Source: Halobacteriovorax marinus SJ
Lineage (GTDB): Bacteria; Bdellovibrionota; Bacteriovoracia; Bacteriovoracales; Bacteriovoracaceae
NCBI RefSeq assembly: GCF_000210915.2
Contig: NC_016620.1
Location: forward strand, 3,038,001-3,102,000
Length of the DNA stretch: 64,000 bases
Direction of reading: 5' to 3'
Shown here piece by piece: positions 51,778-58,130 of the stretch. Under the pieces are notes generated by a model. The model was not told where the DNA came from. It saw nothing but the letters and a program-made list of their open reading frames with translations, and did not search any database. A program made the translations under genes and the position numbers. The stretch's first letter is position 1. The number at the start of each line of letters is the position of its first letter.

Positions 51778-51808
51778 AAAAAGCCCAGTCTTAGGATTGG
51801 GCTTTTTT
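51778..51808 (+). terminator. Terminator of the CAU tRNA
   Basis: A stem with AAAGCCCA and its complement around a 10-base loop is followed by six T, five bases after the CCA end. The same left arm is copied in the two downstream tail repeats. Confidence 0.8.
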
Positions 51809-51873
51809 GTTTCTTAAATAGAAGATTAGCTGATTGTCTTGAAATTGTTAGACTTATAAGTAGTTATACTAAG

Positions 51874-52017
51874 TTACTCGATTAAATTACATTCTACAAA
51901 ATATGTATATTTTTTAAAATCAAACTCAATTCCTACTTTTTCTTTAAAAAACAAAGCATGTTCTGTACTTACTTCATAGCAATCATACATTGGATTACTG
52001 GACTCTAAATTAAACAT
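51874..52017 (-). CDS. Short putative immunity protein of the decayed module
   Basis: A 47-residue frame starts at ATG 52015-52017 and overlaps the stop of the broken toxin fragment by 8 bases, an arrangement typical of toxin/immunity pairs. The sequence (MFNLESSNPMYDCYEVSTEH at the start, then an acidic and aromatic region) looks like a real protein, but it is short for an immunity protein and may itself be truncated. There is no clear ribosome site. Function is inferred from position. Confidence 0.4.
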   Translation of the reverse strand: MFNLESSNPMYDCYEVSTEHALFFKEKVGIEFDFKKYTYFVECNLIE

Positions 52018-52240
52018 CTTTTGTCAGGCTAACAAAAGTATTAGACTCAGGGTGATATAATAATTTATCCCCATTATGTAATCTAACTTCTGCCAACGCT
52101 CCACACAGTGGATTCATTCCAAACGAATGCGCTGTTTCTACATATCTACGGCCTTATTAATCTGAGGAAAGCCACTTCCATGAATTTTGTAGTGACTAAA
52201 AGCATCGTGAAACCTTTTCCATCTTAATTTTTTTAAAAGG
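52010..52240 (-). pseudogene. Frameshifted polymorphic-toxin C-terminal fragment
   Basis: Two reading frames carry matching halves of one domain. The first reads RWKRFHDAFSHYKIHGSGFP; after a shift near 52150-52156 the second reads RRYVETAHSFGMNP and then YHPESNTFVSLTKDV and stop. The pattern HG..F...N...Y...A..F and the later Y-P-x-S-N-x-F resemble C-terminal tips of Rhs/contact-dependent toxins. No start codon or delivery part is present. It is a remnant. Confidence 0.55.
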
Positions 52241-52245
52241 TACTA

Positions 52246-52767
52246 TTATAAAAGTTTAAATGGATAAGATTCATTAAAAACAGTAAATTGGAGATCTTCC
52301 CCTTTTTCGTAAAACAAAATTGACTCATCCAACGCTCTAATACAAATTTCATTCTCACTCGGTTCAACTTCTCCAGAAGCAAGACCTACTCTTTTATCTC
52401 TAAACTCTAAAAATACTTTAAATAAATTATCCTTTAAATATTCTTGTACAACGGTAATTACTTCACCAGAAAGCTGTCCCGTCAATTCAATTAACTCATT
52501 AGACTCAAAAGATTCTAATTCTAATTCTGTTTCACTTACATTTCCAATATATCCAAGAGTGAACATATCATCATTTTGAAAAGTAGCTAACTTATAGACT
52601 TCATTATTTTGAGCCCATAAATAAAGAGCGCTAAGTTGGCTAAAAGGAAGGTCTTTGTGTCCAAAGATTGGCACAGTTTCTTCTTCATCTTCCCAAGAAA
52701 GTGGCTCTTTAACTCCAATAGCTTTAATAATATTTTTTCCTTCTAATATTTTAATATTTTTAATCAT
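52246..52767 (-). CDS. Putative immunity protein next to an orphan toxin domain
   Basis: The protein of about 173 residues starts at ATG 52767, 7 bases after the toxin stop, with AGGG just upstream. It is acidic and cytoplasmic (no signal), with a beta-rich pattern and many Glu residues. That is usual for immunity proteins that bind basic nuclease toxins. No named immunity family was recognised. The pairing is inferred from adjacency. Confidence 0.6.
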   Translation of the reverse strand: MIKNIKILEGKNIIKAIGVKEPLSWEDEEETVPIFGHKDLPFSQLSALYLWAQNNEVYKLATFQNDDMFTLGYIGNVSETELELESFESNELIELTGQLSGEVITVVQEYLKDNLFKVFLEFRDKRVGLASGEVEPSENEICIRALDESILFYEKGEDLQFTVFNESYPFKLL

Positions 52768-52774
52768 ATTCCCT

Positions 52775-53134
52775 CTATGGTTTCCAGTTTGGATTAGTTG
52801 GCACAACACTAGGTTTACTTGAACCTTTAATTATAAAAACATTCGTTTCCTGTGCCTGAACTCCAGCACCAAGATTTACATTCGTTCCCTTAACATTCGT
52901 AACCTTGACAACCTGATGACCATTTGATGTTACACCTAAAAAAGTTGCATTTCCTCCCTTATAGGCATCTAAAACCTCTTGAGCATCTTCAACACTTTCC
53001 ATATAGCCACCACCTCTATATCTTGAATTTCCTCTTATATGTCTCAACTGCTTTTGACTAATATTATTAGATGTATTCGCAAATGTCTTTAATACTTTAG
53101 GAGACTTCACTCCAAGTTTTACAGCTGATGCCAC
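52775..53134 (-). CDS. Orphan polymorphic-toxin C-terminal domain
   Basis: The 119 residues from a GTG at 53134 contain a compact domain with KQLRHIRGNSRYRGGGY, SVEDAQEVLDAYKGG, a glycine-rich turn, and the ending TNVFIIKG...PSVVPTNPNWKP. I recognise this as the kind of nuclease-like tip found at the C-termini of Rhs and other polymorphic toxins. The frame stays open upstream to 53251 (stop at 53252-53254) with no ATG or TTG, so the N-terminal delivery part is missing. A putative immunity gene follows. It may be a silent cassette or a remnant. Confidence 0.6.
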   Translation of the reverse strand: MASAVKLGVKSPKVLKTFANTSNNISQKQLRHIRGNSRYRGGGYMESVEDAQEVLDAYKGGNATFLGVTSNGHQVVKVTNVKGTNVNLGAGVQAQETNVFIIKGSSKPSVVPTNPNWKP

Positions 53135-53312
53135 TATCGTTTTTCCACGACCCCAAAGATCTGAGGATAATTCATTAATAGCATCAATTCCTGCATCAGA
53201 AAAAGCTTTGATACCTTCAAAGACTGCTTTACAGCTCTTGAACCCTTGGCCTTAGACAGGTTTTTTTCGTTTGGGGTACTAAAGGTTCTACGGCTCCACC
53301 TTCCCTATAGCT

Positions 53313-53600
53313 TTATGATGCTTTCCTTAGAGTTTTCAAGAAATCAGGATGATTCTTTAACCCCTGGGGAATCAAAAGCTTCTCAAGAGTAACAGGAAAG
53401 ATTGCACAAAGCTTAATCGCAACGCTTACACCAATTTCTCTTTTACCATTCTCAATAGCGGAAATATTATTTTGAGAAGTTCCAATTAATTCAGCTAAAG
53501 CTGCTTGAGATAGCTCAAATGATTCACGATATCTTTTTAAGATATCTCCAGCTGTTTCTTTTTTGGCTCTTCTCTTAATTACATCTTTTGCATTCTTCAT
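53313..53600 (-). CDS. XRE-family antitoxin (HigA-like)
   Basis: The 95-residue protein has an N-terminal basic part and an XRE helix-turn-helix (about 22-72: LSQAALAELIGTSQNNISAIENGKR). It lies 11 bases after a RelE/HigB-type toxin gene on the same strand. The toxin-first order is that of HigBA modules. It should neutralise the toxin and repress the operon through the dyads at 53934-53971. Confidence 0.85.
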   Translation of the reverse strand: MKNAKDVIKRRAKKETAGDILKRYRESFELSQAALAELIGTSQNNISAIENGKREIGVSVAIKLCAIFPVTLEKLLIPQGLKNHPDFLKTLRKAS

Positions 53601-53611
53601 AATAACATCTC

Positions 53612-53923
53612 CTAGCTATAATCATGATCTGGTGTAATTTGCACAATAGCTATTTCAATTTTTCCTTCGTTATATCTATAAATAAGTCTGCCAGTTTTTG
53701 AAAATGAACAAGACTTATGTTTTAACCATTTTTTATCTCTAACAAGATCATGGTCTTTAACGTCATAAGAAACATAATCACTAAAAACTTCAGGGCCATA
53801 CTCCTCCATCGCTTCAATGATATCTACAATAATATCGTTTTCAGCATCAGAAATATAACCTTCGTCTAACAACTTTAAATATTCTGTTTCACACTTCTTT
53901 GTGATTAACACCTTCCACGTCAT
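53612..53923 (-). CDS. RelE/HigB-type mRNA interferase toxin
   Basis: The protein of about 103 residues has the RelE/ParE-superfamily pattern, ending RLIYRYNEGKIEIAIVQITPDHDYS with the conserved Arg and Asp-His-Asp-Tyr, and a basic middle (DKKWLKHKSC). HigB-like toxins cut mRNA on the ribosome. I chose ATG 53923; a GTG at 53926 is the alternative. The antitoxin gene follows. Confidence 0.82.
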   Translation of the reverse strand: MTWKVLITKKCETEYLKLLDEGYISDAENDIIVDIIEAMEEYGPEVFSDYVSYDVKDHDLVRDKKWLKHKSCSFSKTGRLIYRYNEGKIEIAIVQITPDHDYS

Positions 53924-53933
53924 CACTTAACTA

Positions 53934-53971
53934 TATATCAAAAATGATATTATATCAGCATTGATATATCA
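53934..53971 (-). promoter_or_regulatory. Tandem dyad operators of the HigBA-like operon
   Basis: Two dyads of the form TATATCA-N4-TGATAT lie head to tail at 53934-53951 and 53951-53968, starting 11 bases upstream of the toxin ATG. Their spacing of 17 bases and position fit sites for a dimeric XRE antitoxin repressing its own operon. Confidence 0.6.
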
Positions 53972-54183
53972 CATCTGTAATTATAACCATAACCTAGAGT
54001 GCTTCCTCACAGCATCTCTTTGATTTCACAACTAACTGAAAAGTCATTAATTGACATCACCAACACAACCAAATTTCACTGAGGAAGATAACCAAATTGA
54101 AGAGTTTCATAAATTAAATTAATGACTTACGAGTAAGGACTGAAGCCGTCAGGGTTCAGGGTTCGCGTTAGCAACCGAATGGA
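53972..54183. other. Non-coding stretch before the second tail copy
   Basis: I see no gene here. The right half (54130-54183) holds GAGTAAGGACTGAAGCC and further short inverted segments just before the tRNA-tail copy. A similar GAGTTAAGGAC precedes the third tail copy at 54793-54806, so this may be part of an attachment site. Confidence 0.4.
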
Positions 54184-54226
54184 CCACCATAATGAAAAAG
54201 CCTATTCTTCGAAGTAGGCTTTTTTG
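54184..54226 (+). repeat. Second copy of the CAU-tRNA tail, with terminator hairpin
   Basis: The 19 bases at 54184-54202 equal 51767-51785 exactly (tRNA acceptor end, CCA, spacer and left terminator arm). A stem (54196-54204 with 54215-54223) and a T run follow, with loop sequence unlike the original, as if the right part came from a different element. Confidence 0.85.
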
Positions 54227-54323
54227 TTTCAAAGAAGAAAAACTTTGGCACAACAGTGAACAGTCTAATTACCAACTCCATGAATCCTGATACCTCATAA
54301 GATTACTCTCACAAGGAGAATTT

Positions 54324-54794
54324 ATGAGTAATTTTAGAATAGATAAACCATTTGAGACAAGACCTCCAAGACTAAAAGACCTTGTAAACCAACATGTCAT
54401 GGGAGATGTTTGGATTAGGGACACTCCCTTTGGTCCAGTTACAGACTCACTTAAAGTAGCCGAACATTTTGATATGAAACATCACAATGTGCTAAGAGCA
54501 ATAGATAAATGTAACAAGGAGCTTGGTACAGAACTCAAATATGAGTTGTGTAAAAATCTTATTGAAAATAATCACTTATCAGGCCCCAAAGGAAGAGAAA
54601 GAGAATATAGAAAGGTTGATATAACGGAGTTTGGGCTGACCTTGCTTCTACTCTATATCAATACACCTAAAGCAAGAAAAATCTCTGCTGAAATTTTATA
54701 CAGATTTTTTATATTAAAAACATATCTAGAGGGTCTTAATGAAAATCAAATTGGAGCTTTAAAGGGTTACTATAGAAAACAAATGAAAGATTAA
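54324..54794 (+). CDS. Rha-family phage regulatory protein
   Basis: The 156-residue protein has the pRha pattern: VTDSLKVAEHFDMKHHNVLR, a middle that ends REREYRKVDITEFGLTLLLL, then a basic C-terminus. Rha proteins are phage regulators that interfere with lysis in certain host backgrounds. The gene is alone between tail copies 2 and 3, so it is probably the residue of a prophage or satellite. AAGGAG precedes the ATG. Confidence 0.75.
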   Translation: MSNFRIDKPFETRPPRLKDLVNQHVMGDVWIRDTPFGPVTDSLKVAEHFDMKHHNVLRAIDKCNKELGTELKYELCKNLIENNHLSGPKGREREYRKVDITEFGLTLLLLYINTPKARKISAEILYRFFILKTYLEGLNENQIGALKGYYRKQMKD

Positions 54795-54822
54795 GAGTTA
54801 AGGACATCAAGTTCATAAAGTG

Positions 54823-54841
54823 CCACCATAATGAAAAAGCC
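54823..54841 (+). repeat. Third copy of the CAU-tRNA tail
   Basis: This is an exact 19-base copy of 51767-51785, ending at the left terminator arm. No matching right arm or T run follows, so it is a boundary mark rather than a working terminator. The cupin gene's stop lies 22 bases further on. Confidence 0.85.
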
Positions 54842-54862
54842 TCTTGAAATATAGAGACATCT

Positions 54863-55369
54863 TTATTTTGGTCTCTTCTTATCCGGCAAGCCATCATGTG
54901 AACCTAGCTTATGCTTTGGATGATCTTTCCAAAACCAACCATCTTCATCACATTCTTTATTTCTTTCGGGGTGTAGAGGGTAAAAAATCCTATCGTCTGG
55001 AGCTTCTATTTGACCAATAACCATTAACTTCACTTCATCTTCAGAGTTATTAATTACACTATGAGCATGCCCTGTCCCTGCTGGTAAAGAAACACAATCC
55101 CCACTTTTCAGATCAAAGACTTTACCATCAATCCATACTTGTGGTGTTCCTTCTAATACAAAAATAAACTCTTCTTGTTCTTTGTGAGCATGGGGCCAAG
55201 AAGAACGATCTCCAGGCTGAAGAATATGATAATTAACTGCAATTTTCTTTAATCCCAACATTTCGCCAAGGTGTGCCCCTGTGACAAATGTTTCATTATC
55301 ACCTGGGTAGCTAAAAGATTCAGTCGATCTTAAGTCTTCACAGTTTTGTATGAAGTCTGGCCTTTCCAT
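54863..55369 (-). CDS. Cupin-domain protein
   Basis: The protein of about 168 residues has one cupin barrel: SSWPHAHKEQEEFIFVLEG (motif 1 with two His and Glu) and GDCVSLPAGTGHAHSVIN (motif 2 with His). Metal-binding is likely; isomerase, dioxygenase or binding roles are all possible. I chose ATG 55369, with AAGGGA 8 bases upstream. It follows the cytidylyltransferase gene by 32 bases on the same strand. Confidence 0.85.
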   Translation of the reverse strand: MERPDFIQNCEDLRSTESFSYPGDNETFVTGAHLGEMLGLKKIAVNYHILQPGDRSSWPHAHKEQEEFIFVLEGTPQVWIDGKVFDLKSGDCVSLPAGTGHAHSVINNSEDEVKLMVIGQIEAPDDRIFYPLHPERNKECDEDGWFWKDHPKHKLGSHDGLPDKKRPK

Positions 55370-55401
55370 AATCAAAATCCCTTATAAATGAAATGCTTTA
55401 A

Positions 55402-56127
55402 CTATTCAGATTCACCGTAATACTGAATTTTTACAGGCTTCATGTGCTTTCTTGAAACAAGCAGGGCTTCTGCCAATTGAAAGTCTTCTTCTCTATCAAT
55501 ATCAATAGTGGCCAAACTATTTACTTCATATAAATGAAACTCTTTATCTCCACCGTGATAGGCGCATCCAAACTTCTCCATATTCTCAATGAAGCTCTTA
55601 TACGTCCAGCCCATCATCACTGAAGCATAAGTAAAGACAGGCTCCATATTCTGAGAGAGTGGATTTTTTTCTAATCGATTAAAGTTTAATGGCTTTCCTT
55701 GATAGAAGTTTGAAATTTGATTTCTCTCTACTGAAATCAAAATATCTTTTTCATCTTTAATCATTTCGCTAACAAAGTCCTCAATCTCTTCAGGTGTAAC
55801 AAGAGGTGAAGTTGCCAGTACTTGAATTAGAATATCTCCGTCAGTATTTTTCATAAAGTCATAAGCGAATTCATCATTCGTGGCCGTATTAGAAGCGAGG
55901 TGCGCCTCTCTTTTATAGAACTTTGCTCCATACTCATGTGCTATTTCTTCAAATATTTCATGTTCAGAGTTTAAGTACACTTCATCAAAAATAGTTGTTT
56001 TAGAAAGGGCTTCAAGAACGTAAGAGACCAGGGGTCTTCCATCTATTAAACGTAGATTCTTCTTCTTCACTCTCGTACTACCGTATCTTACCGGTACCAT
56101 TGCAATAATCTTTCTCTTTCTAGTCAT
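55402..56127 (-). CDS. CMP-sugar (acylneuraminate-type) cytidylyltransferase
   Basis: The 241-residue enzyme has the nucleotide-binding start VPVRYGSTRVKKKNLRLIDG, typical of NeuA/KdsB/PseF-like enzymes that activate nonulosonic or 3-deoxy-octulosonic acids with CTP. Later motifs are ILIQVLATSPLVTPEEIEDF and LATIDIDREEDF. The sugar is unknown, but the neighbours (cupin, SGNH hydrolase, aminotransferase, dehydrogenase) suggest a surface glycan. It has its own start region, divergent from epmC. Confidence 0.87.
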   Translation of the reverse strand: MTRKRKIIAMVPVRYGSTRVKKKNLRLIDGRPLVSYVLEALSKTTIFDEVYLNSEHEIFEEIAHEYGAKFYKREAHLASNTATNDEFAYDFMKNTDGDILIQVLATSPLVTPEEIEDFVSEMIKDEKDILISVERNQISNFYQGKPLNFNRLEKNPLSQNMEPVFTYASVMMGWTYKSFIENMEKFGCAYHGGDKEFHLYEVNSLATIDIDREEDFQLAEALLVSRKHMKPVKIQYYGESE

Positions 56128-56215
56128 TAGGCCTTTCCTTTTAAAATATTAAAACACTGACAAAGCAAAATGTCATATACATATCAATCTTAATTAAAGT
56201 ATATAAACTGTAAGT

Positions 56216-56710
56216 ATGAAGTTTAAAATAGAAGATCTACAAAGCATTTTTCACAAAACCTTTAGAGAGGAGTATCAAACTAGACTTGAGTTTGGTCACC
56301 ATGAACCTTTTTATCAAGCTGCTCCAGAAAAGGGACTAGAGAATATTATTTTCTCTAGAGAAGATTTCTTTGCATCAGGTCTTCACGAAATTGCACACTG
56401 GTGTCTTGCTGGAGATAAGAGAAGAAAGCTCGATGACTATGGTTATTGGTACTCTCCCGATGATAGAGATAAAGAGAAACAAGCTCTCTTTGAAAAGGTT
56501 GAAGTAAAGCCTCAGGCCATTGAGAAAGCCTTTTGTATAGCATGCACTTATCCCTTTAAACCAAGTACGGACAATCATTCACTCAAAGATCATGATCCAA
56601 GCCAATTCATTTTTAATATCAATAAACAATTTAAAGCTTATTCTCGGACGAAGTTCCCAAGAAGAGCCGAGCTATTTATAGAGGCGCTTAAGCAGTTCTA
56701 TCAAAAGTGA
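56216..56710 (+). CDS. epmC: EF-P hydroxylase EpmC
   Basis: The 164-residue protein matches EpmC/YfcM: EPFYQAAPEKGLENIIFSRED, ASGLHEIAHWCLAGDKRRK (HExxH-like), GYWYSPDDRDKEKQALFEKV and EVKPQAIEKAF. EpmC hydroxylates the beta-lysyl-lysine of elongation factor P in the cytoplasm. EF-P and EpmA/B are not in the window. It ends directly against the SGNH gene's stop (no spacing). Confidence 0.92.
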   Translation: MKFKIEDLQSIFHKTFREEYQTRLEFGHHEPFYQAAPEKGLENIIFSREDFFASGLHEIAHWCLAGDKRRKLDDYGYWYSPDDRDKEKQALFEKVEVKPQAIEKAFCIACTYPFKPSTDNHSLKDHDPSQFIFNINKQFKAYSRTKFPRRAELFIEALKQFYQK

Positions 56711-58024
56711 TTAATTAGGTTTATCTACTTGAATCTCTTTTTTTAACACTTTCCAAACATTGCTGGCCATTAACTTGTAACCTTCAGGACTAGGGTGCTC
56801 ATGTTCTCTAAAGAGATCATTATTCCCTTTTTCAATTAACTCATTAAATACCGTATTGTTATCGACAAGTGGTAACCCATATTCTTTTGCAACTTGCTCT
56901 AGGGCGATATTTGCATCTGTAAAGTTCTCGGGGTAGTTTTGCAATATTAACTTTATACCATTGGCCTTACTTATCTCAGCCAACTCTCTTATATTTTGAA
57001 TTCTCAATCTATTTATTCTTTGAATTGACTTCTCTCTTTCAGTAAAGAGAGTTGCATACTTTTGATAGAGTTCGGTTTGTAATACATTAGGGCTTTGATG
57101 AGCAATCTTCAATAATCTCTTAGCAATATCATGTGCCGTATATTTAGACTGAAAGTCATATGCCATAGTCATTCTATGAAGAGGGTAACGTCCAAATCCT
57201 TCAAACAATTCAGGATGCTTCTCTAAGAATTTTAATGTCTCTTCGATTACTCTCGACTGCTTACTTGCAATGAAAAGTCTATCGACGACTGCATTAAGTA
57301 TCGTTTCTAGCTTTACAGGAGGAACCTCTAACCCCTTGTCTGTCACAAACTTCTCTGCCGCCTCAACGTCTCCTGTAAGATAAAAATCTAAAACTTGTGC
57401 TACTTCAGGATCCCAATCTCTAAGCTCATCTTCAGTAATATCTAAAGTTGAATTATGAAGGAAACTCTCCTTTAGAGCTAAATTAATTCCTCTGTATATT
57501 TTATAAATTCTTAGCCCTCTAATAAAGCTTGGAGCATGCTCCTCTATATCCTCTACGATCTCTCCAACTTTTTCTTGCTGTAGGGCTGAGATAGGGCTAA
57601 ATAAATCGGCAGCTCCCCCTAAGTAGATGATAATATCAGGAACTCGATTCCATTTCTTTAAAATATCTTTTAACTGCTTTAACGATTGATAAGTTGTTGA
57701 TTCACAAATACCGTGATTTAAAATATTAAAACGTACCTTATTATCTGAAATTCTATTTTCTTCTTTATGAAATAATCTAAAAGGATAGGTTTCATTTACT
57801 GAAACATTACTTCCATTTGTAAGAGAGTCACCAAGAGCAAGTACCCACTTATCTGCTTTCAACTCTTTTCTTAAATTTACTTTTGAATCACGATCGACTG
57901 TTTTCCCATCTTCAAAACTAGCCTCTCTACCAGTTTGAATAACTAGTCCAAGACCTCTAAGACCCAGCTCAACTACTGAAATGGTCAAAATCAAGCTAAT
58001 TGAAAATAGCGAACACTTGACCAA
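56711..58024 (-). CDS. Membrane-anchored SGNH/GDSL hydrolase
   Basis: The 437-residue product has one N-terminal membrane helix and an SGNH hydrolase domain: LALGDSLTNGSNV (block I Ser), YLGGAADLF (block III Asn position is weak), and HEHPSPEGYKLM (block V, Asp/His-type). A long insert (about 170-330) is helical. These often act on acyl groups of glycans. The only start in frame is TTG 58024, while a good AGGGAG site lies 28 bases further upstream without an ATG, GTG or TTG at the right distance. The true start is uncertain. Confidence 0.72.
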   Translation of the reverse strand: MVKCSLFSISLILTISVVELGLRGLGLVIQTGREASFEDGKTVDRDSKVNLRKELKADKWVLALGDSLTNGSNVSVNETYPFRLFHKEENRISDNKVRFNILNHGICESTTYQSLKQLKDILKKWNRVPDIIIYLGGAADLFSPISALQQEKVGEIVEDIEEHAPSFIRGLRIYKIYRGINLALKESFLHNSTLDITEDELRDWDPEVAQVLDFYLTGDVEAAEKFVTDKGLEVPPVKLETILNAVVDRLFIASKQSRVIEETLKFLEKHPELFEGFGRYPLHRMTMAYDFQSKYTAHDIAKRLLKIAHQSPNVLQTELYQKYATLFTEREKSIQRINRLRIQNIRELAEISKANGIKLILQNYPENFTDANIALEQVAKEYGLPLVDNNTVFNELIEKGNNDLFREHEHPSPEGYKLMASNVWKVLKKEIQVDKPN

Positions 58025-58130
58025 AATGCTTTTAAGAAATGATGAGATAAACTTCTCCCTAAAAATTATTTTAAATAAATTTTAAAGAGGAAGTTATTTT
58101 TTTTCAAGAATAATGCTAAATATTCAAGGT

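Larger units (their letters stand above)
51767..54841. mobile_element. Accessory island behind the CAU tRNA
   Basis: Nineteen bases of the tRNA tail and its terminator arm (starting CCACCATAATG) occur at 51767, 54184 and 54823. They delimit two cargo blocks, 2.4 kb and 0.6 kb. The first holds two toxin/immunity modules (one broken) and a HigBA-like system; the second holds a Rha-like phage gene. The layout is that of successive insertions at a tRNA 3' end. No recombinase gene is present. Confidence 0.6.
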
